DNA from: Acanthaster planci
Lineage: Eukaryota > Echinodermata > Asteroidea > Valvatida > Acanthasteridae
Length of the DNA: 64,000 bases
NCBI RefSeq assembly: GCF_001949145.1
Contig: NW_019091362.1
Coordinates: forward strand, 9,125,307-9,189,306
Direction of reading: 5' to 3'
The position numbers and the translations under genes are program-made. Below the pieces are notes generated by a model, which was not told the DNA's origin, made no database searches, and saw only the letters and a program-made list of their open reading frames with translations. This document shows, piece by piece, positions 1 to 11,160 of the stretch (positions are counted from its first letter, which is position 1; every line of letters starts with the position of its first letter).

Positions 1-71
1 CACAGGAAACGTGTACGGGGTGACCTCACTGGTGCCGGGGGCCTTTGGCGGCCGGCTGTCTACCGCTGGAA
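1..71 (-). CDS. Exon (partial): start of next FN3-gene exon
   Basis: Acceptor ctatcctttacag is followed in phase 1 by an open Pro/Ser/Thr-rich stretch that joins in frame to the preceding exon and runs off the window edge. Too little is present to say whether it begins another FN3 domain or a linker. Confidence 0.6.
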
Positions 72-3000
72 CTGTAAAGGATAGGGAGGAGGGAAGTTCA
101 GTGAGGCAAGAGATCCAGGTTGTGAACTGTCAGAAATTTGGATCCAACAGAAATTAAGATTGTGACTGTATCATCACATAAACTCTCATTGTCTCATATC
201 CTTTAAAGCTGGTGGTGGTTTGGGGGATTTTGCAGTGTTCAGGAAGACAGAACCGAGGTATGATTACATTACACTGGGATCGGAGAACCCCTTGAAAGTT
301 CAGGTGCAATAAATGCAAATGCCACTTGGTTCCTGTCCAAGGATGCACAAATAATGCAGAGAGGATTAAAATGTCAAATGTCAAATTTCTCCTTGTATAG
401 GCAAACTCTTGACAGACGGAAAAGACCACTCACAGTGTGAAGTGGTTGCCTTGACGACCCATCGGAGGGTACTGGTCAGTCCTCCGGACTTGGAGCTCAA
501 CGTGATGTTGTATGATGTGTTCGGTTTCAGCTCGAGGCATGTGAATTCCGTGATTGACGAGTTGACTTCGATCCTGTAGGTGTTGCAGTCTGCGGTGGGA
601 GGCGGACTGGCCTGGCACAGCGCAATGATGTACTTGTCCACCACCCCAAAGGAGGGTGCCCAGGCAATGCTGATCTGGTCGTGGGTGACACTGGAGAAGG
701 TGATGGGTCCTGGAGTTGCTGGTGCTGCAGGCGGTCAATGAAATACAATGAGGGATGAGGTCTCCCATATTCATCAAAGATCGTTACTTTAGTCTCCTTC
801 CCTAAGTCCAGACAGGTTGCACGTGGTGTAACGAAACTGGCTGTAAATTCTGTATGGAAGTATAAACTATTACCCTCTCACAGGAATAAAGTCTGGCGAT
901 GAAAATTTGGATACAGTCTGTGGCTTCTACTGAAAGTTACGGACAAACCAGTAATCTGTCGCAAATAGAGGGTTAATAGTACTGCAGATGATTCACTCAA
1001 GCGAGCTTTTACGCCAAAGTTACATCCTGTATATGAGTGAAATTTATGGTTTTGATTAGTATTTGATCACAGGCGTATAAAAGCATAATGCACGATGGAG
1101 GGAAGGCGAGAGGAAAACGTCAAATGGACTCACGTATCCTGATATTCCCGGATAGAGTGGGAGGGTTGCTAAACAGATTCATCCTGACAGCGCTGACCTC
1201 AGCGTGGTACTCCTGCCCAGGCTCCAGCGAGTCATAAACCACGCTGCAGATTCCCACCACGCAGTCCGAGTGCTTCCAGTACAATCGCCTGGAGCTCTTA
1301 GTTATCATCAGGGAGGTGGTGTAGGAGTCCACCTGGCATCCGCTGCAGATCTCAGCCGGCCAGGAGACCTCCAACCGTTCCCCATGCCTGTCCAGCATGC
1401 GGACCTGGACTAATGAGGGCCCCTCCGGATCTGAGTTTAGCATGAACAAAAAAATAGAAAGAAATATAATTTCAATAGAAAAAGCAGTTTTGGACAGTAC
1501 CTTGCTGGATTCTAATCAGCCAAATGACCCAATCAACGTTGATGTTACAACCTATTTAGTTACAACCTCATTTCCATTTCTCATAATCAGCTCAATCTTA
1601 TGCTTTAATGCTGGAGCAGTCACCTCTCCAGACAACTGTAAGGAACAGAGGAAAGGAGGCAGCGGGAGAAAAATTTGTACGAATGCAGCACACAAAAACA
1701 AGGGTTTGCCAAAATTTGTTTAAAGAGGGCAAGATGTTTTTTTGGGGGGGGCAAAGCACTGGTCATCAATGGATGAACCACTTATAATAATAATTTAGTC
1801 AATTCTTATAAGGCGCATATTACGGAATGTCTCGATGGGCTTTAATATTATCATTATCCCTGCACATTGGGCTCACACATCATCTGAACATTCATGAAAC
1901 CATCTCAGCTCCTTGGGGAATATACTAGCCCGATGCTGCCATTGTGGCACAAACAGCTAAACACAACCATGTCTGCCCTCGCAGGTACCCATTTACTCCT
2001 GGGTGGAAGGTAGTCAGTTCCTTGGTACATGTACTTTCAAGAAGATTGGTGATTTTGATCTCCTTGCTTCCTTTTTTGGTTTGCTTTTTCTATATTTGTT
2101 TTTCAAGTTTTATTTTCAGCTTGTTTCAGGGGGGAGGCAATCACCCCCCTTGCCCCTGTGACACCCATTGCACACATCTACTGAACTGCCTACAGGGGTT
2201 AAGAGTCGCAGTCAGACTTACAAGTCAACCTCCTGTAGAGAGTGAGATCACTCCTGGCCAGACGCACCTTCAGCGCAACCAGGGAACCGTTGTACATGTT
2301 GCCCGGCCGCAGCCCTGCAAAGGTGACCCTGGTCACCCCAGGCTCTAGGTTCTGGACCTGGGTGGGGCAGTTGGAGCAGACCACCTTGTGGTGGTAGCTT
2401 CCGCGGGGAAGCTCCCAGTCCAACGTGAAGCTGGTGGTTGTGGCGGAAGACATGATGATCTTGGGTGCTGCGATTCCTGTCAAAATGAAGGGGACAAGGT
2501 GTTGGGGATAAGTCCCAGCTGGTGATTTCTGAGGGAAATGTACATGACCCCAAAACAGCATCAAACAGAATAAATACACATTAGCTGCATTCAGGTGAGT
2601 TACTCTCAATACTCAGGGAGCAGGGAAATACTGCATGCTCAATGCTTTCCGATAACATCCAGTGAATGGTTTTCTACCATCTTGAAATAACCAAATATGC
2701 AAGAGTTTACACTCCTGGTCTGATAAAGTGGATACTCGCACCTACCTGTGAGTCATTTTCCTGCAGTTCATGCACTCCAAAGTATGCTCAAGTTAACACA
2801 GCAACATGCTCACATGAAGCTGAAGGTAAGAACCGTGAGGCACTTTTTGGATAACTCTGTAAACCCAGCAATCCAATCATCCCCAGCTTGTTTTGAACAA
2901 CATGGTCTTCTGCATTTGAACTAATTCCCCTTTAAGTCTCCTACTGCACCCTTCAGTGATTTTTAATGGTATTGTTTTTTTTTCCTCGCCTACCTAGTCT

Positions 3001-6000
3001 CTGAGATACTAACCTGTTTCCTGGATAACAACCCGTGGGTAGCTGGGGCGACCGCTGATGCTGATGGTGCTGACATTCACCTCATACTTGACATCAGGGA
3101 TTAGACCCTCCAGGATGATCCTGGTGTCGTTGGTCCACAGGAAGACGACCTGGCCCCCGTGCCTCTCTGGGCTTTCGATGATACGGTAGCTGACCTGGAA
3201 GTGTCTGACCAGGGCCCCAGGGGTGTGGGGTGGGAAGATCCATGTCAGCTCCACGGTGGTGGCTGTGGCGCCCAAAGACCTGAGATGGGACGGCGGCTCC
3301 GTCTCTGCGAGGTGAATAAACAGTTGCCATCAAAGAGAAAGTTACAGTCTAATTGACAAAGATCCCAACGTCAGTATCTGAAACACTGGATGCCAAAAAT
3401 TCCAATACAATCCTTTTGGACTTGAGACAAGGAACTAATAGTCATGAAAATGTTCACCACCTGGAGATATACTTGGAGGAGGTGGCAGAAAGGGAAGGGA
3501 TAAGGTCAGGTGAAAAGGGGACAAAAGAAACTGTATCCTCCCAATACATCAGCCTAGGTTCCTTCTCTTTGAGACATGCCTTTAAAATACAACCGTTGTA
3601 GTCGATACCCTCCATGATTAGCACAAGACCCCACATGATCACTACAAGACCAACACTAGACCTTCTCTTTGGAAGTCACAAGCTATAAATGAATTGCAAT
3701 GAAAAGATTCCTTTGTTGTAGTTCACCCTGTCATTTGTGAATGGTCCCATGAATGGTCTCGCGTCTGGTTTTGTGATGGCCTGGACCACAACACTGAAAT
3801 ATACGGCCCAAATCCACGGTTTCCTCGATTGAGACTTCTTCCCATAGACATAGAACTAGTCAGCTCTACCTGGGATCCACCGTCTCATGACAGTAGTAGT
3901 TCGAGGCCCACTGAAGCCTTGCAAACGCAGGTCATAGGTAGCTCCAGGGAAAAGCCCCATCAGGGTGATGTTACGGGTGGTTCCGCTCAGGCTCTTTGGG
4001 CCGTACTGCTGGAACCCACCAGGATAGTTGTTGGTTTGGTTGTACTCAAAGATGAACTCCTCAACGTGGGTCAGACTCTTGAAAGACCAATCAATGGTCA
4101 CCTTTGTTGCACTACCCCCCAGCAGTTCCAGGACTGGATCCAGAATAACTTCAATGGGGGGAAGTTCTGTAGAAACAGGGCAAGTGTACATGAATATTAC
4201 TATCAGCATATAAACAAGTTTTTCAATCCCAAGGGACATATGACCCCCAAGGCAAAGTCGATAATGTTGAGAATCTTCTGGGGGGATAAAATGCCTAGCA
4301 TCACAGAAATCATAAAATAAGGCAATAAAAAGATAAGTGACTACCACTATAGAGAAACAAACTCTATCATGACAGTGTCACCTTCAATTACAGTAGCCAT
4401 CCTGCCAGCCATGGGATTCTAAAGTGACAAAAATTCTCTGACACACAACGCACCCTAAATATTTGATTGAGGCAAATGGTGCCACATTCCTTTTTCAAAC
4501 CTGGACAATTCTATAAATCATACAATGACGGGTCTCCGAGACCATGGCAGTTTTAAAACAGTTTAACATTAGTGATGTCAGTGGTGGTCTACAAGGTTCT
4601 AATTAGGAGAAATGGACCCATCTTTTCAATTTTAGGAATTCAAGCATGGACACTTTGAAGAAATAGTACCACGTACCACCTTTCTTAGGAGCTGATGAGG
4701 ATAGGGGTAGATGGGGTAAGGAGGGGATACTTTGTGTATTGAAAAAATTTTGGGCGATCAATTTTGGAAAACTTATCCCCCTCCCCCGGAATCAAAATCG
4801 GGATACACCACTGTCTGAAAACAATTCTTCCACATTTTCTTTTACCTACAAGTTGTTTCCAAGTCTTGTGAAAGACAAACACAGCTAAGGTAGCCTATGC
4901 CTCTGTATACCTATCGTGATGTTGAGCAGTGCACTCTGAGATCGCCCAAAGTCGTCGTCACGTGCAACCACCTTTACGCTGTACAGCACCCCCGCCGTCA
5001 GATCCTGTTTCCTGACACACACTGTTGTCCCGTTGACCAGGTCATGGCTGCTGTTCCACGTACGCGTGCCGTCCAAGAGGGACTCGGTGACCAGGAAGTA
5101 AGTGATGGAACCCTCAGGGCCGACAGGTTCAACAAGACACATGCTGATGGTATGAGAGGTGACTTCAATGCTCCTCATGTCAATAACTGGCGTAGGCAGT
5201 GCTGTTAATCATGGTACAAAACTGTCAATCAAATTTGTGGAGTGTAAATATTCACCAGAATGGGGATGAAGGCCAACATTTTAGTGAAATTTTAATAAAT
5301 CAGACATTTTAAATTTATATATAGGGGGCTAAAATCATGCATGAACTGGTTACTGGTCGCAAATTTCTACCTTCAAAAATAGAATAAATGGCCTACAATG
5401 TAATTTTGTGGTGTACCTAGATTTTTGGGGGGTAAAAGTTGACTTTACATTTGGCCATTGATCATTTGTAATAATGGCATTATAAAAACTACTTAATTGA
5501 AAAAAATAAAGGTGTTAACATTGCAAGTACCAAAGACGACAAATTTACTTGGACCAAAGTAGGCTTGTTCAACACAATCTTACACTTTCCATAAATTTAT
5601 TGTACTTTATCCAGAGTTGATTTGAATTTGAATGAAATCCATTTATGGAATGATCAACTCAGGACGGATGGAGTATGCCTACAATAATGACAATAAATTC
5701 GCGCAAGAGTCGTGATCTGAATCTGAAATTCTGAACCATGTTAACAAAGATCACGACGGTAAAAGTTGCACTTAACAGGCCGCATATCGCTAGATCAAGT
5801 CCAAAAATGTTAAAAACAGGCGACAAGTAGGGTTCAACAGTGGGTTCATCTGTTTCTACCTCGCCAAAATCTTTTTTAACGAACTAAAGAAGGACTCAAA
5901 AGAAGTTTACGGTATGGAATCGCAGTCCTGACGCCGGTCATTCCAGTTGCCGTCCCACGCGGCGGTAAGTTAACGAGCGGCGTTTTGACGATTGTCGCCG

Positions 6001-6300
6001 CTGCTGTGCCCCCATCCTGTGGGCTTGCCGGCAAGTTAGCTTCGGTGGACGAAAGGAAAATATCCAACGAGCCATTGGATGCGGTGGTGATGCCTTCAGC
6101 TTGTGCTTGGGCATTTTCGGGAATAACAACTTCTGGCGCCGTGCTTGTCGTCGTGGGATCGGTAGGAAACGTTGTGATTCCGAGTTCCGTCAACAAAAGT
6201 TGAGCCGTGGAATCTCCGGCAACAGAGGGCGCTATGTCGGCAGGTGTGGCGTTCGTTCGGGGCAGATGCGTCGGCGGTGACGTTGAATTTGCTCCAGTTA
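1..6300 (-). CDS. FN3-repeat cell-surface protein gene, internal part (receptor-tyrosine-phosphatase-like ectodomain)
   Basis: Eight minus-strand exons can be spliced with clean GT/AG borders: 5911-6300, 4911-5201, 3870-4166, 3014-3304, 2222-2476, 1134-1430, 434-724 and 1-71 (runs off the window). The first encodes a Ser/Thr/Pro-rich, mucin-like stretch; the next six each encode one fibronectin III domain, with a Trp-centred B strand (Leu in the first) and, in most, the E-F loop pattern L-x-P-G/D-x-x-Y. All introns are phase 1, the usual arrangement for shuffled extracellular domains. Repeated FN3 after a mucin-like N-terminus fits R3-type receptor tyrosine phosphatases (PTPRB/J/Q-like), but no membrane segment or phosphatase domain is in the window, so another FN3 receptor or matrix protein is possible. 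The signal-peptide exon should lie above 6300 and was not found; the gene continues below position 1. Confidence 0.8.
434..724 (-). CDS. Exon: fibronectin III domain 6
   Basis: A 291-nt exon, phase 1-1, with acceptor cgcctgcag and donor gtgagt. It reads ISIAWAPSFG in the B strand and LKPNTSYNITLSS in the E-F loop, with sequons NSS, NTS and NIT. The open frame continues past the donor but loses FN3 character there, so the exon is ended at the donor. Confidence 0.83.
1134..1430 (-). CDS. Exon: fibronectin III domain 5
   Basis: A 297-nt exon, phase 1-1, with acceptor aaactcag and donor gtgagt. The B strand reads LEVSWPA and the E-F loop LEPGQEYHAEVSAV. Four cysteines (two in CSGC, then one in DCVVG and one in ICSVV) are unusual for FN3 and may form disulfides. 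Confidence 0.82.
2222..2476 (-). CDS. Exon: fibronectin III domain 4 (short)
   Basis: A 255-nt exon, phase 1-1, with acceptor ttttgacag and donor gtaagt. The B strand reads FTLDWELP and the E-F loop LRPGNMYNGSLVALKV. At 85 codons it is about 12 codons shorter than its neighbours, shortened in the middle strands, where a CSNC pair could form a local disulfide. It is probably a divergent FN3 domain. Confidence 0.75.
3014..3304 (-). CDS. Exon: fibronectin III domain 3
   Basis: A 291-nt exon, phase 1-1, with acceptor cacctcgcag and donor gttagt. It reads EPPSHL at the start, VELTWIFPP in the B strand and LIPDVKYEVNVST in the E-F region, a canonical FN3 domain. Confidence 0.85.
3870..4166 (-). 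CDS. Exon: fibronectin III domain 2
   Basis: A 297-nt exon, phase 1-1, with acceptor tttctacag and donor gtagag. The B strand reads VTIDWSF and the E-F loop LFPGATYDLRL, both FN3 hallmarks. It contains sequons NQT and NIT. A 163-codon plus-strand ORF over the same bases is an antisense shadow. Confidence 0.8.
4911..5201 (-). CDS. Exon: fibronectin III domain 1
   Basis: A 291-nt exon, phase 1-1, with acceptor attaacag and donor gtatac. It encodes one complete FN3 domain. The B-strand Trp is replaced (ISMCLVEP), while the E-F loop LTAGVLYSVKV is typical. Sequons NSS, NGT and NIT support an extracellular location. Confidence 0.78.
5911..6300 (-). CDS. Exon: Ser/Thr/Pro-rich mucin-like segment
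   Basis: A 390-nt exon, phase 1 at both ends, with acceptor ctctgtctcag at its start and donor gtaaac at its end. The 130 codons are rich in Thr, Ser, Pro and Ala, with N-glycosylation sequons (NST, NAT, NGS) and no cysteine, which reads as an O-glycosylated stalk or spacer. It is the most upstream exon recognised. An upstream in-frame ORF stretch continuing to 6478 contains hydrophobic residues but lies beyond the acceptor and is probably intron. Confidence 0.65.
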
Positions 6301-7039
6301 CTGAGACAGAGAGTGGCGGGAACAAGGGTAAGAATATAGAACAGGCAGTGCAGTTTAATGTAGCAAAAATCTCTATTGACATTGATACCAGACCCAAGGG
6401 ATTCTGAAGGTCCAGTGACGAAATTAGTTTTGCAAAAACTGCTTGGTCGATTTGCAGAATCTTAACATAATAGCCCATGGCACTGTCACGTGGAATGTTT
6501 GAGATACTTACTCGCTACACTCGTGATACATGCAGCAAATATTATCTGCAACAAAGATTAAAAAAAGCACTTCATTACACTGAATACAGTACATTCTTCC
6601 CCAGGTTAACTAAAATGAACGTTTGGAAAGGTCATAAACCCAAATCTCTGGGGACCTAGTACATTAAATCATCTTTTTTAATTAGATGCCTACAGTGTAC
6701 AAGTACACTGCGAGTGCCTGGGTGACAGACCTTCCATTTGTAATCTGGCGTAAGACATATCGACATACCCGATATTGACCTATTTCTGGAAGTGACCCCT
6801 CTGGGTGAAAATGGGAGAGGGCGCTGGACGTGCAATTTTCAGCTCTTGTTTTTCTCGCGATCTTTTTAACCTTTTTATTGGTCTAGTTATCTGATTGGAT
6901 GTCAACACTTATTATTTTAGTGCTTTTAGGGAGGCTTTTAACTGAAGTGTTATATTTATGGATGCTTCTTAGTTTTTGACCTTTTATCGTTGTCATTGGC
7001 TACTGTTTGAGTGAAAGAGACTACACGAAGATAGTAACA
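6301..7039. other. Intron or 5' flank, no gene recognised
   Basis: Between the first recognised FN3-gene exon and the LINE. No signal-peptide exon with a phase-1 donor was recognised on the minus strand. From about 6780 the sequence may already be LINE 5' untranslated region, but that border cannot be fixed by eye. Confidence 0.4.
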
Positions 7040-10000
7040 GGATAATGATGCCTTGCGGCGATGTCCAGTCAAGAATCTGAGAATCCGCGAGTGATTTTAA
7101 AGACGGCGGCTGCATTGTCTCATCTTCGTACCACGGTGTATGGACCTTCAATGACAATGTTGGTTGTCAGCATTGCATTGTTGTGTCTAAGTCCAATGCA
7201 TGTTCAGATGGAACCAGTATCTGCAAGCTACCAAGGTGGGCCTGTAGTTTTCTGTTCTTTAAAGTGTTCCAGTTCTGGCAATGCCACTTTTCATAAATAT
7301 CTGCAAGATTGGGCCTAGGGGACCCAGTATGCCCAGGCACAACCCTATATGCTTATGACCTGTCATAGTGCTAGCTCAGCCCGGTCATTTGGAAACCATC
7401 ACCAATTCTCAAGTGTGCCTAATGTTGGTATCGACTTCTGCAATAAGCACGAGAAGAAATCATCCAAGCACAATATTGGTAGACCTACTTGTTGTAAGAC
7501 CTAAGTATGTTTTGAGTATAATCATTGTGTATACCTTGAGAAACCTCACAGTACTGACTGTATAAACTTGCTATTGTTGCACAAACATATGCAATATTAT
7601 CCCAATCGGGTGATGTCCATCCAAACCCTAGATCCTACTGGCCTAAATATCCTTGTGGAACTTGTGAAAAAGCTACCAAGTGGGGCCAAGAAGCATTAGC
7701 CTGTGATTATTGTGACCGCTGGTTTCACGAAGGATGTATTAACATGGCTGGTGAGGTTTATAGGGTTCTCCGAGAACATCAGTCACACAATGGACATGCG
7801 ACCAGTGTGGTATGCCAAATATTAGTCCAGAAATCCTCTAGTCCTCAAATAGCTTTATTCATTGGAATTCATGTTCTATCCTGGTAATTACTGCATCTAA
7901 TGTTGATCCTTCTACTGATATGCTTGAAACTGAACCTAGCATGTGCAATAGTAGTAATCTCTCATCCATTGGTGAGCCTCGTATGGCATCTTCACCCTTG
8001 AGGAACCCCAAATTAAGAGGTGCTTATCGTCAGAACTGCCGGAGCAAACAGGAACCTGCCAAAGGAGGGTTTAAAACTGATAAATTGGATAACTTCAAAC
8101 TTCTCATCGTTAACTTTCAAAGCCTGTGGGGTAAGAAAGATGTCACGAAGAAAATTCTGGGTGAGAACGTCATTAGGGTACTTGGAACCAAGACATGGCT
8201 CAGCAGTAAGATTAGCAGTTCTTAATGCTTCCCTTCAAACTGCATAGTTTATAGGAAAGACAGACCTGGGCAGAGCTCCAAGGGTGGCGTCTTAATCGCA
8301 GTTAGGGATGATGTGATTGCTATACACATGCCAGAGCTGGATGTTGATGACGAGCTGTTGTGGATCAACGTTCAACTTGTGAACAGAAAGTCATTGTGTG
8401 TCTGTGTTTTTTACCGGCCTCCTATCTCTCGCAGGGAGAGGAGCCTCTTCTTAAGCTTCGTGAATCTGTGGGTAAAATTGATCAATCTAAGAGTCCTACT
8501 GTGTGTGTGGATAGGAGGGGATTTAAATGTATGTTCCAGATATGGAGTGGTCCATCCCATGCTGAAACCCTGCTTCAGACTTTATCTACACTGAAAGGAT
8601 TTCATCTGCGCTCTTGGATATTATAAACAACTTCTCTTTTTCACAACTTGCAAGGGAAGCCAATCACATTCATGAAACAAGAGTCTTGAATATTACCAAC
8701 CAATTCATTTTCATCAGTCAACACTGTACCAGGAATTTCAGACCAATTCACCGTGACAGCAGAGCCGTTGATAAAGCCAGTCATAAAAGGTGGACGTTGA
8801 AGAGTGCATCTTTTTTATAAAGCTGATGTAATGAAAGGCTCACAGGAGGACCTTCAGTCTTTCCAGTATTTCTTCCTTGAGAATCTAGATCACTGGATAA
8901 AAACTTGAGCTATTTAAAAATGCAGTTCACTCATCAATGGAGAAGCATATTCCATCTGTAATTAGAAGTTCTCGTTACAACTTGCCATGGATGAACCAAC
9001 CTCTTAAACGGCTGGTTAGAGTTAGACAGAATAACAGGTCTTTTGTCAAGGCAAAGCAAGTGAATGGACATGAAACACTGGCAACAATATAGACCCCTTC
9101 GGCGTAATGTACCAAAAGAATTGAGGAAAACGTATCTTTGTTTCAACCCTAAGAAGTTTCGGGCATTTATTGAGAGCAGGAGGAGTGATTCAACAGGAAT
9201 TGCAGTTCTTCTTTCAAATAATAGGCTTGTGAATACTCCAAAGGAAAAGGCTGAAGCTCTTAGTATTTCCAGTCTGTATTCACCCGTGAATCAACATCAT
9301 CTATTCCAAGTCTTAATAGTGAGACACTTCCTGTCACCATGACCCCAATTATCAATCCAGCAGGTGTTTGGAAACTCCTTGAAAATTTAGTGGCAACTAA
9401 AGCTCCAGGACTGGATTGCTTACATCCATTTGTACTGAAATGCTGTGCTAGTCAGATTGCTTCAGTGCTCAGTGTTATTTTCAACCAAAATATCAAGACA
9501 GGCAACCGTTCTTTAGATTTAAGAAGGACTGCAGAACGGATCCGGCAAACTACAGGCCTGTTTCACTTACTGCTGTGTGCTGTAAGGTCTTGGAACAACA
9601 ATTCTGTAGTCATGTCATGTCTCATCCACAAGAACACGGGGAACTAACTGACCTCCAGCATGGATTTGGGGCACGCAGATCTTCACTCTAAAAACATCAG
9701 GGTCAGCCTGACCTGGAATCTGGGTCCCATGGGGCCTGACCCCTTTCAGGGTCAAATATGACCCAAAAGGGGGTCATAATATAAAAGGGAGTCATATTTT
9801 GACCTGGAAAGGGGTAAGGCCCCATGGGACCCAGATTCCGGGTCAGACTGACCCTAGTGTTTTTAGAGTGTTAATTGTGAAACTCAACTTCTCACTACTG
9901 TTCACAATATTTTTGCATCTGCTCACAACCGTAGCCAGGTTGATGCAGTAGTTTTAGATTTTGCAAACGCATTTGATACTGTCCCTCACAAAAGATTGTT

Positions 10001-11160
10001 GAAAAGGCTTCACCATTATGGAATTCAGGAGCCACTGCATAAACGGATCTCTACTTTTCTCACCCAGTGTGAACAGTCAACAATGAACAGTTTTCTTACA
10101 AGATGTTAGTTCACAGCCAGTCCCTGTCTTATCGGGGGTGCCTCAAGGCACAGTCCTCGTCCCCCTTCTGTTTTTGATTTAAATTAATGATATTGTGCGA
10201 GGTCTTTCAGACATTAGCTTATTTAATGGCGATTGTGCCATCTTTCGCCAAATAAAAGTAACTGAAGATTGTGAGGCTATTCAACTAGATCTTAGGGCCT
10301 TGGAGAAATGGGAGCAGTGCTGGCAGCTGCGCTTCAAACCAATGCTCCTCGTTTCACAAATAAGAAAAATGTAATGAAATATCCATATTCGTTGGGAGGC
10401 CACATTCTTAAATCAGTGAAACGCTATAAATATCGGAGGTGTGCATCTATCTCGGGACGTGAAATGGAATTTTAACGTGAAGGCAGTCTCTTCTAGGGCC
10501 AGTAGGAGCCTGCTTTGTTTTTTGAAGCGAATGTGAGTTCTGCGCCACAAAAGATGAAACTTTGAGCTTATCAGAGCTTAGTTCGACAACATTTGGAGTA
10601 TTGCAGCTCTTCTGGGAACCCTACGCTGCCAACAATAGACACAAGATTGAGATGGTTCAACATTGAGCAGTCCGATTCACCACTGATAATTACAACTGGG
10701 ATAATTCATCAGTCACGGCTCTTCTTCACAAATAGCAACTCCCCATATTAGAGGACCGCAGATACATCCAGAGACTTGTCAACATGCACAAGATTATTTA
10801 CAATCAAACCGATGGTGACCTTACCCTCTGAAGTTTCATTTAAACAATCAGTCATCTGCAGGCCTACAAGAAATTCTAAGGCTAAATGTTTCCCGATACC
10901 GTTCACCAGCACCCAAACCTACAAACGTTCTTTTTTCATCCAAACTGCACAGGATTGGAGTAATCTTCCCCAGCACATCAAAGATACCCGTGACACTAAA
11001 AATTCACCGAAGCCCTGAGGAATTTTAAGCGTAATACTCATGAACAGTCGTCCACCTCTCCTTGCCTGAGTGTTGCGACAATAGGAGCTGATCAGGGACT
11101 ATTTACCAAGATCAAGGCAGCCACTCCCAATCCTCCCTCTGCCGAAAAAAAATTGAAGAG
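7040..11160 (+). mobile_element. Degenerate LINE retrotransposon (PHD finger + endonuclease + reverse transcriptase)
   Basis: Recognisable in successive frames: a PHD finger (7639-7815, WPKYPCGTC ... CDYCDRWFHEGC, with the last CxxC pair reached only after a frameshift); an AP-type endonuclease (about 8090-8560: NFQSLWGKK, GGVLIAVRDD, FYRPP, GGDLN); and a reverse transcriptase (about 9340-10340: TKAPGLDCLHP, NYRPVSLTAVCCKVLE, LDFANAFDTVPHKRLL, GVPQGT), then a C-terminal EDRRYIQRL segment near 10750. The usual F/YADD box reads FNGDC, so one catalytic Asp is lost. Frameshifts and stops are scattered throughout. The domain order fits the CR1/jockey group of invertebrate LINEs. A foldback element at 9684-9870 splits the reverse transcriptase. 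Ends are approximate and there is no clear 3' tail. Confidence 0.85.
9684..9870. mobile_element. Foldback MITE inserted in the LINE
   Basis: A 187-bp near-palindrome. The left end CACTCTAAAAAC plus AGGGTCAG..TGACC..GGAATCTGGGTCCC is mirrored at the right end, giving arms of about 50 bp with few mismatches. Removing it rejoins the LINE frame (GARRSS to CETQL), which shows it is a later insertion. Flanks show TT on both sides; the exact target-site duplication is not resolved. Confidence 0.85.

Noticed and set aside
3829-4320. 163-codon plus-strand ORF
   Set aside because: It lies antisense to the FN3 domain 2 exon, has no recognisable domain, and the minus strand has matching splice sites and FN3 motifs.
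6301-6478. Possible signal peptide upstream of the mucin-like exon
   Set aside because: The in-frame stretch has hydrophobic runs, but a strong acceptor at 6301 and phase-1 pattern make it intron; no convincing signal sequence at its Met.
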